A stretch of DNA of 64,000 nucleotides. Origin: Bacillus thermotolerans (GTDB lineage Bacteria > Bacillota > Bacilli > Bacillales > Domibacillaceae). The position numbers and the translations under genes are program-made. The stretch is taken from NCBI RefSeq assembly GCF_000812025.2, contig NZ_JWJE02000008.1, positions 1 through 64,000 of the forward strand. The letters run 5' to 3'. The stretch's first letter is position 1, and each line of letters opens with the position of its first letter. The notes below the pieces were generated by a model. It was not told the DNA's origin, did not search any database, and worked only from the letters and a program-made list of their open reading frames with translations. Positions 26,381 through 35,659 of this stretch are shown one piece after another.

Positions 26381-27474
26381 TTGATAGCCCTCCTTTTAAA
26401 AAGCCCACGCAGCGAGACATATGCCCATAAACATAGAGGAAAGGCAAACGCCACGATCAACCCCGCCTGTTCGATTGTTTGCTGCAAAAGGGTATTTCTA
26501 TCGAAGGATGGAGGAAATAGCGCCACAACGGCACATTCAATGAGCAAAAACCAGATTAAATGCCTGCGGTGATCTTGTTTTCCAGCCAGCCAGCTTGTGC
26601 AAAACACGGTGATAAACATAAATGGCAGGACGGTGGTAGATATCACAAATAAATAAAAGGAAAAAACCACAATTTCCAGTCGTTCGATAAATTGAAACTC
26701 AATTACCTTCAGCATCTCAATGGTCGGTTCATTATATAAGGTAATTTCGTCAGGACTATAAAAGGCAAAGGCTCCTATAGTTATAATCAAAAACATGATC
26801 AGCGAAAGTGTATTAGCCACCACAATTCCGATAGAGGCCTTCTCTTTCTTTTGCAAAAAAGGATAAAGGAAAAAGGCGATTTCAAAACCGATAAAAGAAA
26901 AAATGGCCGCTCTTACAGAGGTAAGAATAAGCATCCATCCCTCCTTAAGAACAGGAAGTAAATGAAGCCACTCGGCATATTCCAAAGGAAGTAAATAAGT
27001 GATCAGCGTCCATAAGGTCATGAAAAAAATGAATTCAGCATACCTGCCCAGGATCTTGATGTTTTCTCGAACAATGAGATAGCTAGGAATCGATAGCAGT
27101 AAAATTAATACGTATACCTCGATGTAAGGTAAAATCCACGCTTGGATAAAGAGAGCTTCTCTAGCAAAAATAACATGGGCCAATACAGCAAAATACAAGA
27201 CAAATATGATGGCAGCGGCCTTTCCTACCCATTTTCCAAAATAATGGGTTAACAGGTCAAGGATCGTTCCATCCGGATGCTTCTTCATGACTTGTATGAT
27301 GATTAAACTGGCCGTTGTCGAAAGAAACCAGGAAAGGATGAGCACCATCCAGCCATCTGTCCCTGCTTTTTCAGCTAATTCACGAGGCAATGTTAATACG
27401 CCAACCCCCATTTGCACACCGTGAATCAAAAGAATATATTGCATCAGCGTAATTTCACTCTTTATATTTTTCAT
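26377..27474 (-). CDS. GerAB-type spore germination permease (B subunit)
   Basis: A 365-residue integral membrane protein with ten hydrophobic segments, belonging to the APC-superfamily endospore germination permeases. The opening ITLMQYILLIHGVQMGVGVL is typical. It is thought to bind the nutrient germinant (amino acid or sugar) and signal to the A subunit. It is the middle gene of an A-B-C operon and overlaps both neighbours by four bases. The germinant specificity cannot be read here. Confidence 0.92.
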   Translation of the reverse strand: MKNIKSEITLMQYILLIHGVQMGVGVLTLPRELAEKAGTDGWMVLILSWFLSTTASLIIIQVMKKHPDGTILDLLTHYFGKWVGKAAAIIFVLYFAVLAHVIFAREALFIQAWILPYIEVYVLILLLSIPSYLIVRENIKILGRYAEFIFFMTLWTLITYLLPLEYAEWLHLLPVLKEGWMLILTSVRAAIFSFIGFEIAFFLYPFLQKKEKASIGIVVANTLSLIMFLIITIGAFAFYSPDEITLYNEPTIEMLKVIEFQFIERLEIVVFSFYLFVISTTVLPFMFITVFCTSWLAGKQDHRRHLIWFLLIECAVVALFPPSFDRNTLLQQTIEQAGLIVAFAFPLCLWAYVSLRGLFKRRAIK

Positions 27475-28983
27475 CGCCGTTTGTCCCCTTCTGGACGGTT
27501 GGGATTAGCCTTTTTCATTTGCATGGCACTCGTGCTGAAAGGACGATTTCTGATCGACCACTGGGGAAGGCGAATAAATAAGTCCTTCCAATCTGGAAAC
27601 CGTAAAGGAGCGATCGGACTGCCATACGGCGTTCCTAATGATTTAAGCGAAATGAATTGTGCCAGCAAGATCATAAATCCAACGATAATTCCTACAAATC
27701 CGAACATCGAAGCAAGGATCATCATCGGAAAGCGGATGATTCGAACGGCTGACCCCATTTCATAATTAGGAATAATAAAAGAGGCGACGGCTGTCAACGC
27801 TACAACAATGACCATGATATTACTGACAATCCCCGCCTCCACCGCTGCCTGGCCGATAATAATACCACCTACAATGCCAACGGTTTGTCCAATTTTCGCA
27901 GGGAGCCGGACCCCCGCTTCTCTCAGCATTTCTATCGTCAGCTCCATAATAAAGGCCTCAATATAAGGGGGAAAAGGAATACGTTCCCTTGATGCGCCTA
28001 AGGATAATAACAGGTTTAAAGGAATGACATCCACATGAAAGGAAATGGTTGCGATGTAGATGTCTGGTAAAAAGATGGCGATCAAAAAACCGAAATACCT
28101 CATGAGACGAAGGAAAGAAGCGACCATCCAGCGCGAGCTGTAATCATCTGTCGTTTTGAAAAAAGAATCAAACGTGGCAGGGCCGACGATGACATTAGGT
28201 GATCGGTCGACCACGGTGACGATCCTTCCTTGTAAAATCTCCGAAGCCGCAAAGTCAGGACGTTCTGTCAATAATAGCTGCGGAAAAGGAGAGTATGGGT
28301 GATCCTCAATGTATTCTGCAAGTTCACCCGCACCCAAAACGCTATCAACATCCACTTTCTGGATTCTTTCCTCGAGCTCCTTCAGCACCTCTTGGTTCGC
28401 CACATCTGATAGATACAAGATAGAAACCTTCGCTTTTCCTCTTTTACCAACCGTCATTTCCTTTATTTTCAGTTCCCGATTGTGGATTTGCTTGCGGATT
28501 AACGCTACGTTCTCACTTCCGGTCTCTGTAAACCCGACATGGGCCCCTTTTAAGGAAGATTCAACTGGTGATTCTTCAATAGATCTTTTAGGAAAAGGAA
28601 GTATCATAAATGAATGCTTCTGTACGTCCATCTACAAACAAGACAGATTCGCCATTTAAAATGGCACTTTCAATTTGCGGCCACGTACTCGCTTCCTTTA
28701 TGTGACCCAGTGATACCCTTATATCCTCAAATATAAGCGGGCTCAATACATGATTAAAAATAGTTTTACTATCCGTGATGCCGCTCAAATAAATGAGCGC
28801 TGCTTGGCTCTTTGTTTGTTGAATGACTAAATGCCTCACGACAAGATCCGGCGTATCATAAAAAAGGGAACGGGCTTCTTCTACATTATCCATGAAATTG
28901 GAGCTTATCGAACCTTGATGGGGGAGTTGATTAGGTGGTCGGGAAGAACCTGATTCCTTATTGTTTTTCCGAAAAAACAGCAT
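27471..28983 (-). pseudogene. GerA-family spore germination receptor A subunit, frameshifted
   Basis: Together the two open frames (28588-28983 and 27471 to about 28631) encode one A subunit of about 490 residues. The first covers the N-terminal soluble part (FYDTPDLVVRHLVI ... ESVLFVDGRTEAFIYDTSF). The second covers the rest from PKRSIEESPVESSLKGAHVG through the membrane helices. They overlap out of phase at about 28600, where a TTTT run on the minus strand appears to hold one T too many. Restoring TTT gives TSFPKRSIEE, the family sequence. It is either a recent frameshift or a sequence error. The downstream B and C genes remain intact. Confidence 0.85.
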
Positions 28984-29153
28984 GAAAGGATCCCCACCTT
29001 CTATTATGATATTCTAGTCTGTACCTTAGATTGGAAAATCATGCGTTTATTTCCCTCTTACCATTCAGTATTTTTTATAACTGATCATGCTTAGTGACGA
29101 AGGAGTCGGCTTTTATACATGTGTCGTTTTGGGCAATGTGCGGCCCAGGCAAA

Positions 29154-29198
29154 AAGAAACCCAGCTGTCTCCACGTGAGGAGATGAGCTGGGTTTCTT
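29154..29198 (-). terminator. Terminator of the EamA gene
   Basis: AAGAAACCCAGCT pairs with AGCTGGGTTTCTT around an inner TCTCC/GGAGA stem. It lies after the leftward EamA stop at 29273 and upstream of the germination operon. Confidence 0.8.
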
Positions 29199-29272
29199 CG
29201 TTATATTCATCCAATGATTTATAGGACCATCCGGCGCTGCCTATTGAGGATCTCCTATCTAAGTAAGGCTCA

Positions 29273-30169
29273 TTATTCCTGAACCATCTTGAGTTCCTTT
29301 TGGCCAGCAGGTTTTTTGGACGACCCGATTAATATTCCGATCCCCAGCATTAAGAGAAAAATGCCTAGCCAGGAAGTGAAGCCCAAGGATTCCCCTAATA
29401 CGAAAACCCCTAATAGGGCTGCGGTTAATGGCTCTGCCAGCGCAAGTGTCACGGCAGTGGAGGAAGAAACATGGGTAAGGCCCTTTGAAAAAAGAAAATA
29501 GGCGATCCCGGTTGCTATGACCCCAAGGTGAAGGCTTACGCCCATCCCCTGAAGACTCGTGATCCAAGACATATCAAACACAAACAAAAATGGGGATAAC
29601 CAGATGGCGCTAAGAGTGAAAACAACGGCAACTACTGATAAAGAGGAGTATGTCTCAACCAGCCCTCTGCTTACAAGGGTATAACTCGCAAACGATAACC
29701 CCGCTCCCAATGCCATGACAATTCCGACAGGATCTACATAGGCCGATTCTTTGTTCATAAATAGCATGAGACAGCCTGCGATGGATAGAAAAGTAGAACA
29801 CCACCAAACGACACTCGGGCGTTTTTTTACATACACCCATTCCATGAAACCAGATAAAATAGGGGCACTGCCGATGGCTACGACTGTTCCAATGGCCACC
29901 CCTGTTATGGTGACCGCGGAGAAAAATAATGGCTGGTACAATGCCATACTTAAGGAAGCCAATACGGTTGTCTTGAGCGGCCAATTTCTAAAATCCACTT
30001 TTCCAACTAGAAGAAGAAGACACAATAAAAACAGACCACCTACCGCCAAGCGGGTAGCACCAATAGCAATCGGGTGCGCGGCTTCGGGTGCGAGCGCCTG
30101 AGTGGTACCCGTCGTCCCCCAAAGCACGGCTGCCAGCAGGATGAGAAAAGGAGCCCATGTTCCCTTCAT
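29273..30169 (-). CDS. EamA-family (DMT) transporter
   Basis: A 298-residue permease with ten hydrophobic helices in two EamA repeats. The first starts LILLAAVLWGTTGTTQALAP, the second near DPVGIVMALGAGLSFASYTL. The ATG at 30169 follows TTGAGGTG. It probably exports a metabolite or toxic compound. An AraC-type regulator lies immediately upstream on the same strand, 92 bp away, suggesting ligand-controlled expression. It is not closely similar to the other EamA protein at 9.8 kb. Confidence 0.88.
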   Translation of the reverse strand: MKGTWAPFLILLAAVLWGTTGTTQALAPEAAHPIAIGATRLAVGGLFLLCLLLLVGKVDFRNWPLKTTVLASLSMALYQPLFFSAVTITGVAIGTVVAIGSAPILSGFMEWVYVKKRPSVVWWCSTFLSIAGCLMLFMNKESAYVDPVGIVMALGAGLSFASYTLVSRGLVETYSSLSVVAVVFTLSAIWLSPFLFVFDMSWITSLQGMGVSLHLGVIATGIAYFLFSKGLTHVSSSTAVTLALAEPLTAALLGVFVLGESLGFTSWLGIFLLMLGIGILIGSSKKPAGQKELKMVQE

Positions 30170-30261
30170 TTTGTTCACCTCAATAAAAAAGATAAAAGAA
30201 ACCTTCAAACTGATCATAGAAAACTTCTTAAAAATTTTCTTTGCCCAGTTTAAGATCTCTT

Positions 30262-30963
30262 TTATCCATTATTAAGGATTCTATATTTTTGTGGAGACGT
30301 CCCTTCCCATCTAACAAACCATCTCGTAAATGAAGACGAATTCTCAAAGCCTAATTCCTCACTAATTCTCGACATGGACCACCCTGTTGAAAGCAATAGA
30401 TGTTTAGCTTCCTTTAAACGAAGCTCCGATATATACACCTTTGGGCTTTTTCCGGTTTTTTTCTTAAACCATGCTGAATAATATGCCGGATGGTAATGCT
30501 CTAAGCTTGCCAACGTCTCTAATCTGATCGGCTCCCTAAAGTGTTTATGGATGTAGTCAATAGAAGGGGCGATAGAATGTTGAAGCTTGTTCGTTATGTA
30601 TCTAGTCAAATCTACTAAGGCAGCTGCGCCTTCCTGGCTTTTCGCCTCTTCCAACAACAAATACCGGATGGAAGCCCACTGTTGATCCAGCTGTGTGTAC
30701 ATGCTGCTTGTATCCTCCGGTAAATAGTGCATCGGAATATCTAAGATCAAAAATTCATTTCTGTCAATGGACCGGTAATGATGAACTAATTTAGGAGGAA
30801 GATAGAAACAATGATCGGGGTCCAGCTTGATCTCTTGCCGCTCCGTCTGTATATCTAAGGAGCCCTGTAATGGAAAAAGAAATTGCCCAAAATCATGTTC
30901 GTGAGAGATAAACTCTCTAGAATAAGTCCTCTTCTCACAAGTGATGTCGTTTACTCGTTCCAT
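30262..30963 (-). CDS. AraC-family transcriptional regulator
   Basis: A 233-residue activator with an N-terminal cupin ligand domain (residues 15-85; FISHEHDFGQFLFPLQGSL) and two C-terminal HTH motifs (residues 130-230; RLETLASLEHYHPAYYSAWF, then WSMSRISEELGFENSSSFTR). A perfect inverted repeat lies 32 bp upstream of its start. It is transcribed towards the EamA transporter, which is its likely target. The inducer is unknown. Confidence 0.9.
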   Translation of the reverse strand: MERVNDITCEKRTYSREFISHEHDFGQFLFPLQGSLDIQTERQEIKLDPDHCFYLPPKLVHHYRSIDRNEFLILDIPMHYLPEDTSSMYTQLDQQWASIRYLLLEEAKSQEGAAALVDLTRYITNKLQHSIAPSIDYIHKHFREPIRLETLASLEHYHPAYYSAWFKKKTGKSPKVYISELRLKEAKHLLLSTGWSMSRISEELGFENSSSFTRWFVRWEGTSPQKYRILNNG

Positions 30964-30994
30964 TTTGCTCCCCCCTTTCAGCTTACTTTAGATA

Positions 30995-31017
30995 CAGTCT
31001 AACCTTAAATTAGACTG
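30995..31017. promoter_or_regulatory. Inverted repeat upstream of the AraC gene
   Basis: CAGTCTAA and TTAGACTG are perfect arms with a seven-base spacer, followed by a further TTAGAC half site near 31022-31030. The position suits a regulator operator. Confidence 0.5.
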
Positions 31018-31047
31018 CTTGTTAGACAAGAATTCAATGTTTTGTTT

Positions 31048-31503
31048 TTATAAATCCTGAGATAGACGAATCATATCCCTGCACTGTATGCCATTCTCAA
31101 AAATTTCTTCTTGGTAATGCCTAATGAAAAAGTCGATATCCACACCAGTTATTCTAAACCCGCATTTCTGATAGAGCGCAAGCTGTCCTATACTTGAATT
31201 GCCAGTCCCCACTTCAATGGTTCTGTACCCTTTTCCTTTGGCTGTTTGAACCGCATGTATCACTAACTGCTTCCCTATCCCCCTGCCTTGATAGTGTTCT
31301 GCAACGGCTACGTTCACCAACTCCACCGTTTCAGGCCTCGTCGGAAGCAATACATACACGCCAATCACCTGGTTATCACTCTCCGCCGTATAGCATTCTC
31401 CTCTTTTCACATACTCTTCAACCATATTTCGAGAAGGGTCGGCTAATAACAGCAAATCCATAGGCGGGTTTTCGTCTTTATTTAGTAACCTAATATTCAT
31501 CAT
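31048..31503 (-). CDS. GNAT N-acetyltransferase
   Basis: A 151-residue acetyl-CoA-dependent transferase. Motif A reads LVNVAVAEHYQGRGIGKQLV (Q/R-x-x-G-x-G/A acetyl-CoA loop), preceded by strand VIGVYVLLP and followed by IEVGTGNSSIGQLALYQKCG. The substrate is not predictable. The start MMNIRLL follows an AGGAG-type site. It is separated from the AraC gene by about 85 bp and not obviously linked to it. Confidence 0.85.
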   Translation of the reverse strand: MMNIRLLNKDENPPMDLLLLADPSRNMVEEYVKRGECYTAESDNQVIGVYVLLPTRPETVELVNVAVAEHYQGRGIGKQLVIHAVQTAKGKGYRTIEVGTGNSSIGQLALYQKCGFRITGVDIDFFIRHYQEEIFENGIQCRDMIRLSQDL

Positions 31504-31603
31504 GCTCTCCTCTGCAGTAAAGTCATAGCTTCATTTTGCCACCTGCACGTTAGTGAAACAAGAAATTCTTCCACAATTCGTTTGCCAAAGCAGAATAAGA
31601 TTA

Positions 31604-31632
31604 CCTCACGCCTAACATCGCTAGGCGTGAGG
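31604..31632. terminator. Terminator hairpin near yunC
   Basis: CCTCACGCCTA pairs with TAGGCGTGAGG around a seven-base loop, nine bases after the leftward yunC stop. The clearer T run is on the plus strand. Confidence 0.6.
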
Positions 31633-31640
31633 CAAGTTTT

Positions 31641-31943
31641 TTAAATCATTTTCAGTAATGCGTCTCTACCTGTTATTCCTTTGTTTATCCCTAATTTTTC
31701 TGCTTCGTATGTTACGGATTCTAACGGCGCGTTTAAGAGTTGATCAATGGTTCTAACCCCTACTGCCCGTGCTGCAATTACTTTTCGATCGGCTAGTTCT
31801 TTATTAAAAAAGGCAATATCTAAAGCCCCGCACATAATATAACCCTTGTCGTTGGATACAGACAGCAAAGTCGTTTTAGGAAGTTTAACAGTAACCGCCA
31901 AAAAGGTGTGCCCGCCTATTTCAATCGGAGATAGCTCAATCAA
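31641..31943 (-). CDS. yunC: YunC-family (DUF1805) protein
   Basis: A 100-residue protein that matches B. subtilis YunC closely as remembered (VTVKLPKTTLLSV, KGYIMCGALDIAFFN, RAVGVRTIDQLLNAPLESVT, GRDALLKM). DUF1805 proteins are small alpha/beta domains with no established biochemical role. Some occur next to purine or nucleotide genes, but not here. It is monocistronic, with an inverted-repeat terminator just after the stop. Confidence 0.88.
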   Translation of the reverse strand: MIELSPIEIGGHTFLAVTVKLPKTTLLSVSNDKGYIMCGALDIAFFNKELADRKVIAARAVGVRTIDQLLNAPLESVTYEAEKLGINKGITGRDALLKMI

Positions 31944-32168
31944 ATTTCCACACCCCTTACCTGTATTGAATATTTTCCTTACATTTATAGGATATGATCA
32001 CTTTTCAGTTTCTTTAAGAGGACAATGAAAATTGATGCAGTACATTTTTGCACTAAACAGTAGAAGGCAGGTAAAAAGGTGTCTAGAGTATATAAGAGTG
32101 GATGTAACAAAGAATGTGTAGCGGATCAGAGAGAGGCAGTTGTACTTTATATGAACTTCATGCAACCT

Positions 32169-32642
32169 TTAGTTCAACAAACACTTTCTCATAGGCACAA
32201 ACCTTAATCCTTGAACGACTTGTTCTTCGTCGATTCTCTGAAACCCTAGTTTTTCATAAGCCTTTATAGCGTAAGGAGAGGAATTAACGGTTATAACATC
32301 CAGCTTCGGATGCTGCTTTCGTATTTTATCGAGAGCGCTAGTTAATAAGGATTTGGCAATGCCGCGATTTTGATACTTGCCATCGACATAAAGCATTGAA
32401 ATGTGCCTGGAATCGCGAATTTCAATGACCCCGGCCATCACATTATCCAGCATCGCTATTAAAACAAAATGATTTTCTCTATTTCGCTTTTCGATAGCAC
32501 CCGGTTCGTTTATTTTCTTAAAGGTACATATCCCTTCATCAGAGTAATCAGGAGCTATAAACTTATCGAACACTCCGTAAACAAATTGAGAAACTTCCTG
32601 TGCCTCTTCTAGATTCATTGGACGAATCGATATTTTAGTCAT
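32169..32642 (-). CDS. GNAT N-acetyltransferase
   Basis: A 157-residue acetyltransferase. The acetyl-CoA motif is ISMLYVDGKYQNRGIAKSLL (residues ~82-101), and the C-terminal strand region is VNSSPYAIKAYEKLGFQRID. It starts four bases after the alpha/beta hydrolase stop on the same strand, so the two form an operon. The substrate is unknown, and an antibiotic or small-metabolite target is possible. Confidence 0.85.
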   Translation of the reverse strand: MTKISIRPMNLEEAQEVSQFVYGVFDKFIAPDYSDEGICTFKKINEPGAIEKRNRENHFVLIAMLDNVMAGVIEIRDSRHISMLYVDGKYQNRGIAKSLLTSALDKIRKQHPKLDVITVNSSPYAIKAYEKLGFQRIDEEQVVQGLRFVPMRKCLLN

Positions 32643-32646
32643 TCCA

Positions 32647-33345
32647 TCACCTGGTTTTTGAAGGAAGAAAATGTTTTACAGCAGCTAGGAAGGCTGGCAG
32701 ATTGTCATCATGCACAAAGTGCCCCGCATTCTCTACCGTCACCAACTCGCAATTCGGAATCAACTTTGAGACTTCCTGCAGTTTGTTTTGGGGAATATGA
32801 CTCGACCCGCCGCCTATAATCAGAGTCGGCACGGTAATGTCAGAAAGGCGCGCCCACCATTTGGAATCAGGTTCATTCAGCTGCCGCAAAATCGAAGGCA
32901 CCACCTGCCAATCAAACAGCAGCGGACCAGAAGGTGGAGGAGGAATGTCGAGCGGCTTATCCGAAAAAGGAGGCGGTGTGTCCTCCACAATCAGCCGCTC
33001 TACCCTTGAAGGAAAAGTTTCCGAGAAAAGATAGGCTACTGTTCCTCCCATAGAATGACCCATGAGCGTAAACCGGTCCAGCTTCATCGCATCCGCAAAA
33101 TGAAGCACATCCTCGCACATCAGCTCAAAGGTGTATGTACCCGTTCTCGCACTCCCACCGTGACCTCGTTGGTCCAAAGCCAATACGTGGTATTCTCCCC
33201 CTAACACAGCAGCTGCCTGATCCCATGACGCTGCATTTTTCCCCAGCGCGTGAAGAGTCACAATCGGCGGTGCCGCGGGCTCCCCAGTCTCTCGATACCG
33301 AAACGTGAGTCCATTTAACTTAATTTGCTTTTCCCGTGTTTTCAT
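32647..33345 (-). CDS. Alpha/beta hydrolase
   Basis: A 232-residue cytoplasmic hydrolase. Visible are the oxyanion region TLHALGKNAASWDQ, the strand VLALDQRGHGGS, the nucleophile elbow GHSMGG (Ser near residue 97) and the catalytic His in VENAGHFVHDD near the end. A cap insertion is very short, so the enzyme is compact (typical relatives have 250-280 residues). Candidate activities are esterase, lactonase or haloperoxidase-like. It is cotranscribed with the following acetyltransferase. Confidence 0.87.
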   Translation of the reverse strand: MKTREKQIKLNGLTFRYRETGEPAAPPIVTLHALGKNAASWDQAAAVLGGEYHVLALDQRGHGGSARTGTYTFELMCEDVLHFADAMKLDRFTLMGHSMGGTVAYLFSETFPSRVERLIVEDTPPPFSDKPLDIPPPPSGPLLFDWQVVPSILRQLNEPDSKWWARLSDITVPTLIIGGGSSHIPQNKLQEVSKLIPNCELVTVENAGHFVHDDNLPAFLAAVKHFLPSKTR

Positions 33346-33487
33346 CTCCGATCCTCTCCTAAGGCGGGATTCATCACTCGAAGCCCGATTGATTGATTAA
33401 CCACACTCAATATATTTCAGCAAACTGATGGATATGACCTTCTTACACTCTGCCAAACAAACACGGCTGTCCATAGAGGACATGAAA

Positions 33488-33521
33488 AACGGGCAGCCCA
33501 ATTTTGTACGGGCTGCCCGTT
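33488..33521. terminator. Strong hairpin terminator
   Basis: AACGGGCAGCCC pairs perfectly with GGGCTGCCCGTT around ten bases. It separates the HmoA gene from the hydrolase operon. Confidence 0.75.
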
Positions 33522-33616
33522 ACTGAACACGCTATAAAGTCCCTGTTTCTTATTTAAAGCTCTCAATCATTATATGAAGTGGTGAAACTCGACCTCTCCC
33601 TATCGCTTCCGCTCTC

Positions 33617-33949
33617 TTATTCAACTACTGTGTAACTGCCATGCTCCATAGCAATCACATATTCAGGCTGTGGCGGTTTGCCGCCGTGCTCTTTAATTTT
33701 GCGTTTATGTCCTGCGATATGCTCCGGGCTCTTCTCCCATGCTTTCCAAGCCTCTTCCGACTCCCAGCGAACCATCATCAGCACTTCTTCTTCCCCGCGG
33801 CGAACATTTTTCACCATTAATTCACGGCCTATAAAGCCTTCTCTCTGCTCAACTAACGAAGGTCCTTGGCCTGGCTTCTTCTTAAAACGCTCAATAATCT
33901 TATCAGCATTTCCTTCTGTCACTGTCCATTTACGAATTTGTACGAACAT
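33617..33949 (-). CDS. hmoA: Heme-degrading monooxygenase HmoA-like (ABM domain)
   Basis: A 110-residue protein of the antibiotic biosynthesis monooxygenase/IsdG fold. MFVQIRKWTVTEGNADKIIERF opens it, and VLMMVRWESEEAWKAWEKSP, then HIAGHK carry the likely heme-ligand histidine. It resembles B. subtilis HmoA (YetG), which opens the heme ring to release iron. It is monocistronic, and no Fur box could be identified with confidence. A generic ABM-domain role is the alternative. Confidence 0.78.
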   Translation of the reverse strand: MFVQIRKWTVTEGNADKIIERFKKKPGQGPSLVEQREGFIGRELMVKNVRRGEEEVLMMVRWESEEAWKAWEKSPEHIAGHKRKIKEHGGKPPQPEYVIAMEHGSYTVVE

Positions 33950-34006
33950 GTCTATCCCTCCGCTTAATGATTTCTATGGTTGATCCTCTTCTTCTAGTAG
34001 TTTTCG

Positions 34007-34642
34007 CTATTTCACTTTTGAAACGGTCATTCCATCACCAATTGGAATAAGGATAGATTCTAATTGAGGATGTTCAGCCACTGTTTCATTAAATTTTTTC
34101 ATAAACTCAGTATGCTGCGCAGGCTCAGCACTCTCGCCCGCTACAGTGCCTCTCGCCAGTACGTTATCACAAACAATTAAAGCTCCGCTTTCCGCTAGTT
34201 TTATGCAATAGTCTAAGTAGTTTTCATAGTTCTCTTTGTCTGCATCGATAAAGAAAAAGTCAAATTGCTTGTTGTCGTTAACCAGTTGTTCAAGGCTTTC
34301 TAAAGCGGGCCCAGTCATATAGGATACTTGATTGCCAAAACCAGCTTTAGATAGATTGCTATATGCTAATTCTGCATAGCTTTCCATTAATTCAAGTGAC
34401 GTCAGTTTTCCGTCTTCACCGAACCCTCTAGCCAGGCAAATGCCGCTATAGCCGCCAAGCGCCCCAATTTCGAGGACATGTTTAGCCCCTGAAATGGATA
34501 CAAGCATGGTAAGAAGCTTTCCAGAGGAGGGAGATACCGAGATCGATCGCATGCCGTTCTCTCTTATAGAAGTAAGCACTTCCTCTAAAATGTGGTCTTG
34601 GCTAGAAAAAACGGAATCAATATAATGGTTCATCTGTTTCAT
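34007..34642 (-). CDS. Class I O-methyltransferase (YrrM/catechol-OMT type)
   Basis: A 211-residue SAM-dependent O-methyltransferase. The SAM site is visible in VLEIGALGGYSGICLARG (residues ~60-77), followed by LTSLELMESYAELA. FFFIDADKENY is the metal- and substrate-binding motif of this family, and GALIVCDNVLARGTV follows. The ATG at 34642 has AAGGAG nine bases upstream. It lies 22 bases after the His/Arg-rich small protein on the same strand, so both are probably controlled by the tandem palindromes upstream. Confidence 0.88.
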   Translation of the reverse strand: MKQMNHYIDSVFSSQDHILEEVLTSIRENGMRSISVSPSSGKLLTMLVSISGAKHVLEIGALGGYSGICLARGFGEDGKLTSLELMESYAELAYSNLSKAGFGNQVSYMTGPALESLEQLVNDNKQFDFFFIDADKENYENYLDYCIKLAESGALIVCDNVLARGTVAGESAEPAQHTEFMKKFNETVAEHPQLESILIPIGDGMTVSKVK

Positions 34643-34664
34643 GAGGCTTGCTCCTTCATTCGGA

Positions 34665-35018
34665 TTAGTTGTGGTCATCTTCAGAATCTAACAAGGAAGC
34701 TTCCTTTTCTTCATTTTCCTTGCCTTTTGCCTCTTCCTCAAACTCATGAAGTTCAAATAATTGGACAAATTCACTGATGACCATGTCGATGGCTTTTAAT
34801 TCCCCGACTAAAACGGGATGAATGGATTGCAGCTCCGGCGTTTCTAATTGCTTCTTTAGTGTAGAGCGTTTAAGATTCATCCTCTCTAAAAATGCGATGG
34901 CTCTTCCCCGTCGGAATGTTTTGGCCCCGCGCCGACGAGAATGATGATCTCTTTGTTGATGAACATCTCCTTCTTCGTCCCTGTTTTCCCTGTGCCCTCT
35001 ATGCCTTTCGCTTCTCAT
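34665..35018 (-). CDS. Small His/Arg-rich protein, possible regulator
   Basis: A 117-residue protein with a strongly basic, histidine-rich N-terminus (residues 1-45: RSERHRGHRENRDEEGD, then QQRDHHSRRRGAKTFRRGRA). A helical middle follows (AIAFLERMNLKRSTLKKQL), then an acidic C-terminus. The helices could form a DNA-binding dimer or coiled coil. The ATG at 35018 follows AAAGGAG. Two near-identical palindromes lie just upstream, which suits a self-regulating protein or metal sensor. It is not recognised and no function is assigned. Confidence 0.6.
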   Translation of the reverse strand: MRSERHRGHRENRDEEGDVHQQRDHHSRRRGAKTFRRGRAIAFLERMNLKRSTLKKQLETPELQSIHPVLVGELKAIDMVISEFVQLFELHEFEEEAKGKENEEKEASLLDSEDDHN

Positions 35019-35039
35019 AGTTGAGCTCCTTTCCTTTGC

Positions 35040-35089
35040 ATACAATTGTATACCGGCCATCTTTCTTAAAATAGTATACAATCGTATAC
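35040..35089. promoter_or_regulatory. Two tandem palindromic operators
   Basis: ATACAATTGTAT (35040-35051) and GTATACAATCGTATAC (35074-35089) share the core TATACAAT-GTATA. Their centres are 36 bp apart and lie 20-70 bp before the small-protein start. Confidence 0.6.
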
Positions 35090-35221
35090 AACAAGTCAAT
35101 GAAAAAGAGTTTCATTATCACTTACTATTTACTTAGTAGACTATTGGTCTCTATAAATCCACACAATACACGGTGTTTTTTTGTACTTTTACGGGTGATC
35201 ACACTGGTTTTTAACCACATT

Positions 35222-35251
35222 AAAAAAGCCGGCACAGACTGACCGGCTTTT
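35222..35251. terminator. Hairpin terminator
   Basis: AAAAAGCCGG pairs with CCGGCTTTT around ten bases, between the nhaC remnant and the upstream palindromes. T and A runs on both sides allow either direction. Confidence 0.7.
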
Positions 35252-35290
35252 CATATCTTTTTATTGAACTAAGAAACTTAAAAGGATTCA

Positions 35291-35659
35291 TTATTTGGCA
35301 ATCTCTTCATTTATTCGCAGCTCACCCGCTAGCTTATCACTTCGATTTTTTAAGATAAATGCTCCAGCGGCCACTACGACTAATGCAACAAGCAGCCCAA
35401 TCATGGAATTATTCGTAAACCCTAAAACAAGGAAGCCGATGATAGAAGCGAGACTGCACAACACAGCATATGGAAGCTGTGTCATCATGTGATCGATGGG
35501 GTGCACGGAGCTTCCAATCGAAGCCAGAATCGTTGTGTCTGATAACGGTGAAGTATGTTCACCAAATACCGTTCCAGCAAGTACTGCGCCAATTACCGGA
35601 ACTAGCATGCTAATGTCAAGAGCAGCAACAATTTCTGCACCGAAAGGATTGTATGATGA
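35291..35659 (-). pseudogene. nhaC: C-terminal remnant of an NhaC-type Na+/H+ antiporter
   Basis: The frame encodes only about the last 120 residues of an NhaC antiporter (usual length about 460). The family segment VIGAVLAGTVFGEHTSPLSDTT is clear, followed by two more helices and a charged tail. The frame is open upstream to 35659 (SSYNPFGAEIVAALDIS), where it meets the TAA of an acetyltransferase remnant in the same frame. The N-terminal two thirds are absent, so it cannot transport. Confidence 0.85.
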
